Positions 1 through 17,319 are shown, counted from the first letter of the stretch. The stretch is DNA of 64,000 nucleotides from Xiphophorus maculatus (GCF_002775205.1 NC_036443.1:15015373-15079372), one strand, 5' to 3'. Numbers and translations are program-made. The notes: a model not told the origin generated them from the sequence alone.

Positions 1-3379
<3,379 letters not shown>

Positions 3380-3720
3380 TCTCCACAACAAGAAAACCTA
3401 TTTGCAAGCCTGCTGGACGATGACCATCGAGACCCTGCGGCAATAATCGAACAAGACTTTTGTTAAAAGGCGTAGCAGCTACATAACAAGCTAAAGAATC
3501 AGTTATTAAAAGTGACTAAACCGACCTGTATCCTTTAACTTACGCTTTGGGCGCTGTTAAACGGTTTGTTTTTGTTGAGCTTTTAAGCTTGCTGCAGCTT
3601 GAGAAGGATACCGCTAAAGTGACTTTTCTCTTCCTGGTTACGCCACATATGACGTCAAAAACAAGATGGAACGTGAAACAACGGCGCCACCTACCGGAAA
3701 CCCCCAGCAACTGTAATTAG
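3380..3720 (-). promoter_or_regulatory. tmem9: tmem9 5' UTR and promoter region with a CRE
   Basis: This segment lies directly upstream of the tmem9 start codon on the minus strand and is less AT-rich than its surroundings. It contains a perfect palindromic cAMP-response element, TGACGTCA, at 3650-3657. No TATA box is obvious. The transcription start cannot be fixed from the sequence. Confidence 0.5.
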
Positions 3721-6700
3721 ACAATGAATCAGGAACTAAACACTTATTGAAATATATTTACTTGACGTTCTATCAGTCATTTTGTTGTTGTTTGACAAAG
3801 CCTGAGATTGAATGAGTTAGGGACAGGAACACTAAATTATTATGAGTAGTTATGGCATAAAATGGAGCATCTTGTGTACCTCTACAAGTTGTCTTTAAAA
3901 CTGCATATGTACAAACTAAAAATCTGGATTTTAATAAATGATACCAAGTAATATTAAACCAAATTGAAAGCGATTCATCATAAACTACCTGACAGATTAT
4001 ATTGAATTCAGGCTTGGATGCTTAATCACTGCTTTAGAAGAAAAGTATAACAACAATCTGAACTGGAGTTATAAATGTTTTACTTCCCTTGAAGAAAAAA
4101 ATTAAATAAAATCAGCCATTAATTATTCCTAATTTGAAGGATGACATTTGCTGCACTGACAAATTTTTTGTGAAGTTTACAGTAATTGGCTGTTGGATGC
4201 CAAAGGGTTATTTCTTGAACCAGGACCAACAAGAGCAGCAAAATAAGTACAAAAGTATTAATTTTGTGAGCAATAACAATAGCAATAATTTTGTGAGCCT
4301 TACTGATCAACATTCACACTCACCTGAATAATGTGTTTTATTGACAGCAATAATAAATGCCTTTTGGAGCATTTATCAGTGTGTGACTTATCAGAATATT
4401 TCCCTATATCTCAGAGAAAACATTGCTCTTTCCCTTCAATCTAGGCTCTTTTTAAAAATTTGAAATGTAAGCCTCTACTTCTTGATCCGATCAATACTCC
4501 TATTTCCCAGTAATCCTGCCTTCACATGTTTCTGTACAGCAAGATACTCATGCCTTTAATAAGCCGTAGGAATCAATAAGTCACAAATTCAGCCTTAACC
4601 ACTCGAGTCTGTGGTCACATAGATCAGACGAGAGCATGGTTATTACACTAATGAACTATGATATCAGTGCAAACATCTCCCTACCATCTTTTTTCTGTAA
4701 GTGTAGGCATTTACAAGACCCTGAATCCAACCTCACAACAGAATCTGTTCTGTTGGATGACGTTGGTATATTGGGTCATGAAGAATCGTATTAAATTTCA
4801 AACAGGTTTGCTAAATTTGTTTGGTTCAAGCAAGACAAGAGTGATTTGTACAAATATAAAGAGGAGAAGGTTGTTGAATATGAATGATCAGAGACTAAAA
4901 ACAATTCATTTTATTTTCAGATACATGGTGTGTCCTGCTGTAGTTTTTTTCAGTATTTGACTTAATCCACCCTGATTAACTTTTCTTCTTTTTTTGAATT
5001 GGTTTGAATTTTTGTTTTTACCATTTAACTCGAGAATAGTGAATAGAGTAAATGTCTTACTCTAAACTGAATGTTGATTATTTATAAGTTAACAATATCC
5101 AAAGTGAAGGAATTAGATGTTTTTTACATTTTTCTTCCACTACTGTGCTTCTCCTCTCTTCTAAAAAACCAAGTTAGAATTAATTGTTTAGTGGATTTGA
5201 TAGCTGAAAAGTAGAAGCAGAACGCCACCATCAATAAGACATAACAAACTACTCAGATAGTCAGATAACCTTTCAGTTACACACCTAAAAAGACATGTAG
5301 GACAGAAAAGACAGACTTACATTCAGAATACAACACATTTATCACTTATTAAAGCTAACTAATCAGAAATTACATATATAAAAATCATACATTTTAAAAT
5401 AAGTACATTTAATTAATTATTCATATAGACATGAATGTATTCAGACACTGTAAGCCTTCACAACCCATTTTGCTATCTCCATGGTGAGTGGGCCCTCATC
5501 AGTCGACTTACAAAAAGATCCATGTTATGGAAGAAGAATGTAATAAACTCAGCAAGATTTAAAGAATTATAACTTTGGTTTAAATGTCCATGTTTTTACA
5601 TTTTTAGTTTCACTTGACCAATAATTGTGCTGACCCCCAAATATATTGTTTGTTGAACAGTTTGTTGCATTAAACAGTGACTCAAGTGAAGAAGTTTAAG
5701 AGTCCTCCTTTGCATTGTATTATTTTATCTGTGTCACTGCAAGCCACTTAGTTCTTGGTGCTCTTTGATGCAAGACTGCCCTTTGCACCTTCAGGCCAAT
5801 TACAGCATAAATGACAGTGACCAGAGCTCAGCGCCAGCTCTCATTATCAGTTCAGAGTTCCAGGGAAAAAAGTAAATGGTGATCAGTCCCTTTTTATAGG
5901 GAGAACAATTCTACACTTTGAGGGATAGAGAAAAGATAGAGGCCATTTGGGAAAAAAACTGTATTATTGGAAAGTTAACTTAACAATATAGATGTTTAGG
6001 CTGGTCAAGCTTTTAACTGTGAACTGTGTGACAACTCTGTTTTATGCCAAGCAAGACGTGAGGCATAAAGCAATTCTCTGAAACATACAGAGGTTGTTTG
6101 CCTCAGGAAAATAAGAACCTTAAAATAAACTTAGTTTTTATTATAGTAGCACAATGTCACACTGAGTAATGTAAAAAAAAGAAAAAAGAAGCAATTATTT
6201 GTGTACTAATATACTGCTGCTTTGTCCTCATAGGGCTGTCTGGCTGCAACCCTCATCAACCACGCTAAACTGACTAATTTGTTTGCCAACATCTATGCCC
6301 ATTCCCACAACTTTTGTCTGACATCACAAAAGGAAAAAAAAATCTTTATGTCTCAAAAGCAAACTACAAGAAATCTTAAATCAGAGCAAGAATGAATTCT
6401 GTTCTTCCAGCTCCAGAAAAGTGTCTTGTTGAGACTGTGCAGCCCCACAACTGATCTAAGTATGTCAGTGTTTGCAGCAGTCCTGTAGCAGGAAACTATG
6501 GTGTTTGTTTTTCTCCGTCCTCCTACCATCATCATATTGTCAAGTACAAGATGGCAAAATAAATATGGGTCCTCATTCAGTCTGGTGACCAGTGGTGGAA
6601 GGAAACAGGAGTCTGTTTTATGTTATAATGGATAAGTAGATACATCAAGTTACAAAAAATAAAAAAATAAAAAAATCTATAATTCACTAAATTCTAAAGA

Positions 6701-7955
6701 ATTGTTAAGTGTCAATACATGTGTCACCCGTAATTTTGCACACACACTACACAAGATATAAATATTTTACTCCTGCCATGAGACTGTCCTTGTCATTGTA
6801 AAGACTGACTTTTTCTAAATTTTACTCATGATGTATCTGTTTATAGGATTAATATGCATATCTTCACCAGAAGGGTTAATAAATGTGCGGTGCACTGTAT
6901 GTGAGAGACTTAAATGGATTGCTTCATGTTAGTCGGAGCGTTTTCCAAGAGACCTACAAACAGCTCTGCATTCCTCCACTAGGAGATGCTGTGATGTCCC
7001 AGTTAAAGTGAACCGAGTTCATTTCAGCAGATGTATCTGAGTAGCATTCTTGGAGTGAATGCTGAAATGTGAGAAATGTAATGTGAAACAAGTGTAAGAG
7101 ATTTACAAGAGTCTTCATTAAAAAAAACAACAACAAAAACCTCAAGATTGACCTTGAAATGGTTTAAAATGGAGATAAACTACATTAATGACAAGCTCTT
7201 TGTTTTTCCAATAGGTGGGATAAACATTTGATTGCCTGACTGAATGAACATTTATACTCTCAAAGGATTTTTATGAGATATGCTTCCCCTGAATAAATTT
7301 ACATGCATCACCAGCTGTAACTGGAGGTTTGGATCTTAAAATGCATGTTTTAAGTGCGCCCAGCCTTTCTGCATGTTTCTTTTTGACCTTTGTCTAATCA
7401 TCTGCGTTCTTTCTGCACTCCTGTTGTTTTTGGCGAGAACGGAGGTTGAATACCAACGCTTTCTTAAGGGGAGGCGATTCTTCCCCTCCCATCCTCTCAG
7501 CTGAGCTGATGCGTTTGTGGGCAGCAGGACTATTCTAATAGACACAGGTTGTAATTACAGTGGTGGGAGGCAGCAGACAGTGGTGGTCCGGGGACAGCAC
7601 AAAACTATAAATCACAACTCCATCTTTCTGCCCTCCTGAGTGTGTCCGATTCACGCTCAACCAAAAAGCAATTCTGCCAACATGTGTTTACACATTTGTC
7701 TTCATCAGCCACTGGCTTGTTCTGGACCCTCGTGACTGAATTTTTCTTTCCCGTGGCTGACTATTTTTCAAGTGTTTGAATCAAAGTCATCTTTATTAAA
7801 ACCAGTAATTGAATCATCTTGGGGTGAATGGGATAAAATTTACTCCATCTACACAGTTAAAAACAGGTATTTGGATACACTCTACAAATGGGTATGTACT
7901 ACACTTTTCTATATATTGTTGTCTTCAGTTAGAAATACCAAAATGATATATGATA
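3721..7955. other. Intergenic spacer, no gene recognised
   Basis: AT-rich sequence with short open frames that show no family resemblance, no splice context and no codon pattern. Two blocks stand out by being less AT-rich and less repetitive, about 5700-5880 and 7340-7640. They could be conserved regulatory elements, but this cannot be shown without alignment. Confidence 0.5.
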
Positions 7956-8795
7956 GGTAAATATCAGAATACAGTGAAACTGTTTCAAAGATCTCTTTAA
8001 CTTTCCTCAAATTCAGAAGTTTACATGTGTTTTCTTAATAGTAGACTTGCTTTCAAAAGCTTATCACAGTAGTTTCTGTAATTTTTGCCCATTCCTCCCA
8101 ACTGGAAAAGCTAAGTCCAGATTCCAACTCGCCTTGCTCAGACACACTTCACTTCTACCCACTAATTTTCTATGGGAGTTTGTGATTGCCTCTCCAAAAT
8201 ATTGAGGTTAACATCTATTAGCCACTTTGTAAATAATTCCACTGCCTCTATAAGGTTTTTGTCAAGTTGGAAGATCCATTTTGGCCTAATTTTTTTAATA
8301 TGATGTCTTCTTTCCACACATTTTTTCCCCCCTCTTGTAATGTTATAAATATTTGTAGAGCTCACCAGTCCCTCCTGCAACAAAAAGCAACATGTTCCTG
8401 CCATATCTGTAATTCACAGTTCGGCTATCATGCTTGCAAGCTTTCTTCTTTTTCCTCCAAATATAACAATGATCATTATCTACAATTATCTGTACAGAAC
8501 TCTTTTCAGTTTGCTCTTTCCCCCCATTGGGTCAATACAAGCATTTTGTTCTAAAACACATTCTTCTCTGAGATGTAGAGCACATAACCTACCAGAAAAG
8601 CAAAATGGAAAATCAAGATTTCTGGATAGCCACAAATCTCTCTCTAATATCTTGGTTTATTTTTTTTTATTTTCTCAAGATTACACACAAGAAAGCTGTG
8701 TGTTTGGGCATCGCCTGAAAATTAATCCACACGTTTTCCTTCATTTAACTCACAATTTAACAGAAACTTTCAAAATGTCTTTAATTTGACTTTTA
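7956..8795 (-). mobile_element. Decayed Tc1-like DNA transposon, transposase on minus strand
   Basis: Read on the minus strand, the segment follows the order of a fish Tc1 transposase. A VWRKK-type stretch lies near 8460, and a GGTGELYK/CRRRD-like 'LQEGL' region follows near 8370. Then come WIFQLDKN (8240-8280) for the second catalytic Asp region and SQTPIEN at 8162-8190 for the NPIE glutamate region. A final EWAK-like region lies near 8090. The terminal 'cagaagtttacat' at 8016-8028 matches the end of this Tc1 class. Stops and frameshifts break the frame throughout, so it is a fossil. Confidence 0.75.
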
Positions 8796-8799
8796 TTTA

Positions 8800-10100
<1,301 letters not shown>

Positions 10101-10270
10101 AAAAGACACTATCAAATATGATTGGACAATAATAAGAGCGGTCTTTTTAATCTTAACCAATCAGAAGCCAAACAAGATATTTGTAAAGATATCGCGATTG
10201 CCGCCTAGTTTCTTCCGACTCCTCAGCGACAAGAACGTTTAAGACAAATCTTTAGAGGAATATCGATTAG
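10101..10270 (+). promoter_or_regulatory. Promoter and non-coding first exon of the SAMD3-like gene
   Basis: CCAAT-type motifs occur in both orientations (ATTGG near 10121, ACCAATCAGA near 10158). They are followed by a GC-richer stretch and then a consensus splice donor, ATTAG|GTAAGTG, with the exon ending at 10270. No ATG opens a useful frame in this exon, so it is read as 5' UTR. The start site is inferred to lie around 10190-10220. Confidence 0.45.
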
Positions 10271-11714
10271 GTAAGTGATCTAAATATATATATTTTTTGT
10301 AGTTCAGAATGTTTCCACATGATTATTGTCTTGTATAATAGCTCGTTGTTAAACTATCTGCATGTTCTTTTGTTTTCATTTTGCTAGCTATTCTTATTAG
10401 TATAGCTAATAGCTGTAGCTAAATACAGCAGTACAGAACAGTATGCTATAGTCCATCAAAGTTGTCCACAGAAGACGGTTGTTACCGATCATATTTTTAA
10501 TTTGTGTGCTGGGGAAAGATCAACGAGGTGGTTTCAATAGTTTCCAAGCAGTGAAATGCCACCAGGAGAAGTGTCCGTTACTTTATTTCCCTCATGGCTA
10601 CTGTGACGATTTAGAACCGACTGGCTTCTCAATGTTCTGTTCGTATAGAAAATGCATGTTTTTTGTTCTTTCATATTAGCACTGTCAAGCAAATGAGCCA
10701 CCTCTTCTGGGATTATACCCTTGTGGAAACATGATACACTAACAGAACCGATATTCGTTATTATGGTAACAATTCTGCATGTAGCGTCGCTGACAGAACG
10801 ACAAAATAAGAATATGAGGGATTTTGAGTACTTCGACGGGTTTCTGGGTTATTTTCCCTTATTTGTGGTGCACTGCGCAACATTAATGATCCCCTCCATC
10901 TTCATATTTCAATTTGCTAAGGTAATGGTTCGACTGCATCAGCGCCGCTGTATGGATGCCAAGGCCATCCAGCACAGTTCGCTGGGGGCGCAATGGTCCA
11001 GCGCAGTGCTGGAGCACAGTATTCGGTATGAGTAAAAATCCGAATGTTTTCCAAATTCTCAAGACTTATGCAAAGTGTCCTTTGTAAATATCTACTGATA
11101 ACTGCAATATATGGTAACACATTTTTTTTTCTTTAAAAAATTTTTTATATAAATATTCGAAAAATAGTGTGCTAGGAACATTTTTGACAGATTTATGAAC
11201 CACCTGCATCGGAACAGTACTGTTTTGTGAATGTGACATGCTTATTAATGACAGGTAGAATGTTTGTCATGTAGATGTTGTTACTGTGAGCCCAACAGTC
11301 GTCTCTGGCTCGCTGTCTCTCGCCGCTCCGCAAGTGTCAGCCCCTCCAGCGGCGGCGGCGTCTGAGAGCTCACCCTTTTTTCAATAGCTTAAGGGAAGAC
11401 TCAATGTAAAGTGTTTACAAATTTGGGTTGTAGAATAGATGTAAATTAATTATGGCTCCTAGATAGGAATTGCTTTTTTAATTCATTTTTGTAAGCCAAG
11501 ATGATTTAGTATAAAAAAACAAATTTAAGTTTCAAATGTGCCTTCCAAACTTTAGCACCCATGAATTTTATGCTGATGGCAGATATTTGTCAGGACATTG
11601 AGTTTTGGTAATCTGGTGAAGAGCTTAGATTTTTTTTTCTTTTTTTTTTATATATGTGAAGTTACCTGCTGGATTTTCAGTTATCTCACTCAAGGTTATC
11701 TTTGTGTGTTACAG

Positions 11715-11872
11715 GTTTAGGTGGTGCTGGTAATGTGGAGTTGTAAGGGGTGCTCAGAAAAAGTGTCAAGTAGGTCCAAACTTTTGCATACAGAAGACAT
11801 GAAGTTGTTCGTGATGCACCGATGGTGGAGGCTTTCATGTCAAGATGGCCTGGTCTATTTGACATTAGAGAG
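11715..11872 (+). other. Candidate second exon of the SAMD3-like gene, two frames with family resemblance
   Basis: The exon is bounded by acceptor tgtgttacag (ending 11714) and donor gag|gtatga (11873). The frame starting at ATG 11752 gives WSCKGCSEKVSSRSKLL, which resembles the opening CxxC half of a C2H2 finger in related fish proteins. The +1-shifted frame from 11774 gives RHEVVRDAPMVEAF and joins correctly to the next exon. The switch between frames near 11770-11795 suggests a deletion or frameshift. Alternatively the acceptor is internal, at tgcatacag ending at 11793. Confidence 0.5.
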
Positions 11873-13205
11873 GTATGACCTGTCTCATACATGTTTTTTT
11901 GGATACTGTGTTAATCTAAGATGTCTAGGCACATTTACTTCACTGTTCACTTTGGCAACACGAGTGATTGTGGCCTTCTTCCAGATGTTTATAATTTGAA
12001 AATCATTCCTTTGTGCTCATTTTTTCAGATAAATGCTGAGTTTAAGAGAATTACGACCATACCGCTTCATTCAAAGTTCTTCTCTCAACTGGATCTCCAC
12101 TGTGACAACCTGAGGAAGCTCTTCAAAAGAAGAGGAGGACAGCTCGGACAAAAGCTTAGACAAATTGTTGCACAAATGGATGATGTAAGTGATGTAGCCA
12201 TAACACAACTAATAATATAGAAAATTACATTTTTCTTGTTTTAAATGTTGTCAACTTGGACTTTTACTCTTGCTTATTTTCATTTAAAACTTTACTTTTA
12301 ACTTTATTAGTTTCTATCTCTTCACCATAAAAAACATTTGGGTAAAGTACATTATTAAACTTCATTGTGAAGCACAAGGCTTGAAAAAAATTCTAATTTT
12401 TTCATACTGAATTTCCTTCAGTGTGAAGATGTTGATGTTGCACGGGAGTGTGTCATTAAGGGAGTCTGCATATATATGGGAGAAGATCCAGCCAAGCTCA
12501 TCCATAAATATGTGGTATGTATCTTAATGTGTATTTACACCTAGTGATAGATAAATCAATCTAAATATAGAAATAGATTTAGATCTGCATATAGTTGTAT
12601 CTATATAGACTTAGATGTCTCTAGATATCTAGAGATAGATCTATCTTTACATGAATAGACACATAGATCTGTCTATATCTACATGTAGGTATACTTAGAG
12701 ATATCTGTAGAGAAAGGACTAGAGATATCTATCTATCTAAAACTATCTATTTCTCTAAATCTATCTCTAAAACTGTCGATCTATATAAATCTATCTATAT
12801 CTATTTCTTTCTCTATGTTATGTTAACTATATCTATATATCAAGAACTAGATACAGCTAGGTCTAGAGAAAGAGATTAATTTGTCATTTCTTCACATAGG
12901 GTGTGGATGAAGCTAATATTGAAGAGGGTATTGGAGCCACCACCATCGGTGTTTTTCATCTTAAAGACTGTTCTTCAGCAGATGAAGACATCGGGGTCGT
13001 TCTTGAAGGCATCAGAGTGTTGTCCAATTTGGATAGTGTGCCAACAGCTGTTGCAATGCTTTTTGGACTGATATATGCAATGAACCTCGCCTACCCTGCT
13101 GACCTCCGCTACACTTTCGAGGTATTACAGAAAATAGTAATGGAACTGGATGGAGGTAAACTGTCAAACAAGGCATTGTCCCTTAAAAAACACCTCTATG
13201 AGTGA
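11822..13205 (+). CDS. Uncharacterised teleost multicopy family protein (SAMD3-like C-terminal region), N-terminus incomplete
   Basis: Exons, all phase 0 with GT-AG borders: a piece ending at 11872 (donor gtatga), 12029-12184, 12422-12514 and 12900-13205 (stop at 13203). The joined protein reads MVEAFMSRWPGLFDIRE, then INAEFKRITTIPLHSKF, then CEDVDVARECVIKGVCIYMG, and ends with AMLFGLIYAMNLAYPADLRY and a Leu/Lys-rich tail. From the first usable Met (11822) it is 201 residues. I recognise the order RWPxLF-INAEFKRI-...-AMLFGLIYALNLSYPxxLxxTFE as the C-terminal part of a lineage-expanded fish family of unknown function, usually annotated as SAMD3-like or uncharacterised. Nothing in it is a known catalytic motif. 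Upstream in the same frame there is a TAG at 11771, while a different frame of the same exon starts MWSCKGCSEKV at 11752, a zinc-finger-like beginning. The gene may therefore be truncated, frameshifted, or missing an unrecognised upstream exon. Confidence 0.7.
12530..12890. repeat. Degenerate (ATCT/AGAT)-type simple repeat in an intron
   Basis: Imperfect tetranucleotide-like sequence rich in ATCTATATAG and TAGAGATA words fills the last intron of the SAMD3-like gene. It looks like an old, mutated microsatellite. Confidence 0.75.
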
Positions 13206-13965
13206 ATAGAGATTTTCTCATGTTTAATTTGGTAATGTTCTCATGTTCAGTTTTTGTATTTCTTGTTGTATTCTTTATTGGAGGACACAAATGTATTTTT
13301 TTTAATGAGGAACGTTCACCTGAAAGACTGGGCTTCAGCAGCTTTTACGTTCCAGTATGTAGTGCTACTTATAACACTACTGCTACTTAGTGTTACAAAT
13401 ATGTTAAAGAAATTTGCTATAAAAGTTACATTACACTGATTTATTGTCATGCAAATTACATGTTCAGAATTGTTTTAGAAATTTTACATACTTTTCTAAA
13501 TCATTTTGTCTTTCATATTAATATCTTATAGATAAACTTTTAAGATGTAGTGTTTCCCTTGTAAAAAAATGTTCTTGTTTTTACACATTTGTTTAGACTA
13601 TCACTATGGTATTACATAGTAATCAGTAAGACATGTGACAGATAATTGGTGTAAAAAGTTTAGCTTTGTCTCATTTTGACATAACATACTGATAGTTTTA
13701 ACAAATATGTTAAAAAAGTCTGTAAAGCTATGTACTGCAGCATTAATTAATGTCATTTGAATACATGTTCAAAAACAGTTTGTAGAAATTTGACATACTT
13801 TTCATAATCTTGTACATCTTTTATAGAAATATGTCTCAGGTTTTCCTTCATGTTCATAAAAATTGTATTTACTAAATTTAAAAAAATTCATGTCTCTTCA
13901 ATTTAAAATATGTTAAGTACAAAATGGTGTGATTTAAATTTTCTTTCAAATAAAACTAATTTGTT
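13206..13965 (+). other. Probable 3' UTR of the SAMD3-like gene, with an internal duplicated unit
   Basis: AT-rich sequence directly after the stop codon. Two diverged copies of a ~115 bp unit lie at about 13393-13507 and 13696-13812. They share 'acaaatatgttaaa', 'acatgttca' and 'gacatacttttc'-type words in the same order. A candidate polyadenylation signal, AATAAA, lies at about 13950. Confidence 0.5.
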
Positions 13966-14845
13966 CAGTAGCACTCGCTTTCTTTGTCTTTCTTGTCAAA
14001 TATCAGTCTTTAATTTTTTACAGTAGAACAGCATATAGAGAACTTGAAAAAATTAAGTAGGATTTAAAGCTGTAACATGTGTTCCATTAACATGATAGAA
14101 TTGTGTTCGCCCAACACAATTTCATTGAGTAATACTGGCAATGAAAAATAAGCTGGTGTTATTCATTACAATAGTGTTGCTGAGACATAAAAAAAGTTAT
14201 TGATAATACATAATATATTTACATTATGGTAAGAGATAAAATGTTTGTAGTTTCAACTTAATATTTTCAAGTAATCTCATGTAAATAAAATATGTTGATT
14301 TGACGAGCTTTAAGTATTTGAGGGAAAGAGGGAAAATATGTCGGTTCTACTTATTTGCATTGTGTGGGACGGATGTACACAATAAAATTAAGTAAAATGA
14401 ACAGCTTTTTTCTTTCAGTGCAGCAAGCTGCCACACATCTAAATGCATCTTTCAGAGGACACAAAGGGTCGAACAAGAAGACAGAAAGAAAACAAAAGCA
14501 GTAGATGAAAAGCGACATGAATTGAAAGGTGGATAAATAGTTTCAGGGGAAGGAGGAGGTTTTGTTGATGGTATAAAAAGGATGCAAAGGGCTTTGGTGT
14601 GGGTTTAACAAGGCTTGGCAGGCCAGTTTACAGACAGCCATTAACGTCCACATCAGAGTGACTCCAGACAGGAGTCTGATTTATGCATCAGGCTGATTTA
14701 TACATGCGTCAAACACTTAGGGATAAAAACAGCTACACACCTGGGTAAGCAAACGAGTCCAACAGAGCACACAAATCTGTCAGGTCTGGTCCAGGACAAG
14801 AAACCCATTTGAAAATCGAACATGGCAACTTGTGTGCCTCGGAGC
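13966..14845. other. Spacer, no gene recognised
   Basis: No exon or repeat family is recognised. A TATA-like 'gtataaaaaggatg' occurs near 14571, but no convincing exon follows it. Confidence 0.4.
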
Positions 14846-14849
14846 TTTA

Positions 14850-15870
14850 AAGTTCCTTGCAAAATTATTTACATCCTTCAAACATTTCCAGGTAAAGCTA
14901 TAAATGTTAATGTTTCTTGGTTAAGATTTAACATGATGGATTAACACATTGCAGTGCATAGTTGTGAAGTGGAAGAAAAATTAGTTAAAGCTCGGAAAAG
15001 CATGCCCACAGCATAATACTGCTACCAATATGTTTCACTGTGGAGATGCTACACTCAGTGTAGTGTGTATTTCTTCTCTACATGCAGTGTTTTTTTTTAA
15101 TATGTATATAGAAATATTCCAGTTTGTTTATTTAGATCCTCTTTTTCTATGTTTGCTGTCTTACCTACATGGCTTGCGGCAAAAATCGAAATGGGATTTC
15201 TTTCTCTGCTTCATTAAGGCCAGAGTTATAGCGCGCACAACCAATAGTTGGCATCCCAATATATTTGACCACCTAAGCGCTGACTCTCTGCAGTTCCAGT
15301 TACTATTTTGACTACAGTTTTGACTAATTCTCTCATTGCAGATTTATTGGTTTATCATGACAGCCTTGCTAGGATTGCAGTTGTGATATGCTCTTTCTAT
15401 TATTAAATGATGGACTAAATGATGAATTCTGAGATGTTGAAAGTTTGTTATTTTGTTTTACAACCTAACTCTGATTTAAACCTTTTTCACAGCTTTCTCT
15501 CTTACCTGTCTGCTGTGTTCCTTGGTCTTCCTGATGCTGTTTGTTTAGAGCAATTGACAGAGCAGCTGCATCTATACTGTGATTAATTTATACACAGCAT
15601 GACTCTATTTACTAATTTGGTCAGTTCTGAGGGGAATTGATCATCCTAGATTTGATTTAGGGATGTCAGAGTGAAGAAGGTTGAACACAAATTAATGCCA
15701 CGATTTTCAATTTATTTATTTTTTTTCGGCAAAATATTTTAAGCATTCAGTCGACACCTTCCACTTTACAATTCAGCACCACTTTGGGCTGATCTATCAC
15801 ATAAAATTCCAATTGAACACACTGAAGTTTGTGGCTGTAACTTGGCAAAATGAGAAAAAGTTTGTAAGGC
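14850..15870 (-). mobile_element. Decayed Tc1-like transposon with both ends, transposase on minus strand
   Basis: Both ends keep the terminal inverted repeat. The left end reads 'ttgtgaagtggaag' and the right end the complementary 'cttccactttacaatt' followed by 'cacataaaattccaatt'. Inside, in correct order for the reverse strand, are 'gcccacagcataatactgct' (GGS IMLWG region), 'cattaaggccagag', 'ttgcagttgtgatatgctct' and 'ctgctgtgttccttggtctt' (N-terminal region). No long open frame survives. It is about 1 kb, so internal material has been lost compared with a ~1.5 kb intact element. Confidence 0.8.
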
Positions 15871-17319
15871 GCCGTCTGCGGGAGCAGGGAAGAGGTCAGA
15901 AGTCACGGATTAAACGAGTAAATGTTGTCAGTTCTGAAACAGAGCAAGCTTCTGGTCTGCTGGGTTTGTATCATGTGGTGTAAGGAAGCAGCCCTCTGGG
16001 AGGTTTCACGTCGTCGGTGTCACTCGTTTCCTCCATCTTAAGTTCCTCCCTTGTTGTGGCAGTTTGTGATCCACCTGCCCCAGCTGCAGGCCACATCTGC
16101 AGGCATGATGGACTTCATCCGCAGGGGGGCCACATTCACAGAGTGCCACTGTGAGTCAACCTCTTCTTGTTTCGGCATTTGCTGCAATCTGACATGGCAG
16201 CTTAGCTGCGCGCCCCGATGGACTGCCTTGGGCATTTCAGCAAGCACAAACCTAAACAAAAGTATTCCTAAGAAATAAAAGATGTTGAGTGAAATACAGG
16301 AGCAAATTCCCAAAGACAGCATGCTGAAAAATGTTTTGTTTTTCTGAATCTTGTATTGTGTTTTTTTGTATTGTTTGCAACAAATCAGATGTAAGCAGGA
16401 TAAAATGAGACTAAACTTGTCATCCCACAGTGTCAGAAATCAATAGAAACCCTACACTCTCCCTCTGATCTCAGCACACATGTGGAGCTCGCTTGAGCTG
16501 ACTGATGATGAAAACGGAGGCTGGGGATGGAGAGGAGGAACAGAGAAGTCTGGAAGAAAGATGAAGATGAAGGAAAGGGGACATCTGTCAGCAAAAACAT
16601 TCACGCTGGAGCTGATCTATGGGACAAATTTAAGCTCTAAAACGTTGAATCCTTCTGGATTCAGTCTTGGGCAGGACCAGAGGAATTGTCTTTATTCCTC
16701 GAATTCTTCTTCTCTGTCAAACATTTGCACCTTTACCATGAAACTCCTACCTTTAATGTCGAGCTGGTATTCTGCAGATCCAACATCAGTATTACTGGAG
16801 TCGTAAAAAACTAAACATAAAGCAGTTTCTGATCACTGATATTTGAATAGAGTGTTTTTTCACCTTGTTCAAATCTTCCTGAATGTATTTTTTCACAAGG
16901 CAATATAAATTCAGTGTATTTTGTTTGGATTTACTGCTTTACTGTAAGTCCAGTAAAGCAGTAACTAAGACAGAAAAAATGCACACTTGTCATACATGTT
17001 TGCTTTTTTTTCATAGTTTTAAGAATTCAGAATCTGAAGTGTGCGGCATACAAATGTATAAAGACTTCTGAGCTAATACTGTGTGGATCCATCGTTTTTG
17101 GAAATGTTCTCAGGATTCTCTCTGCCAGGATTGCATATCTAAAGACTGACATTTTAGTCTATTCTTCTTTGGCTTAAGCTCAGTCAGATTGAAAGGATAT
17201 GTGAACATTGATTTTAAAGTTCTACTAACAAATAACCAATTTGATTCAAGTCTGGTCCATAACTGGGTCATTCAACACATGAACATGGTTGCATCTGAAC
17301 TATTTCACTATCTGACTGC
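15871..17319. other. Spacer with candidate conserved blocks
   Basis: Less AT-rich blocks lie at about 15870-16260 and 16440-16720. Apart from the exon-like piece at 16063-16150, listed separately, no coding signal is convincing. Confidence 0.35.
16063..16150 (+). other. Exon-like segment of unknown gene
   Basis: An 88-bp stretch lies between a good acceptor (cccttgttgtggcag) and a good donor (gtgagt). It is open in one frame and encodes a peptide containing HLPQLQATSAGMMDFIRRG. Composition is GC-richer than its flanks. I do not recognise the protein family and find no partner exons nearby, so it may be a conserved non-coding element or a chance open stretch. Confidence 0.25.

Noticed and set aside
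8162..8404. Minus-strand 80-codon frame as a gene
   Set aside because: It is the broken transposase of the Tc1 fossil at 7956-8795.
10721..11035. 104-codon frame in the first intron of the SAMD3-like gene
   Set aside because: No recognised domain, no acceptor/donor fit with the downstream exons, and an ordinary length for chance in this region.
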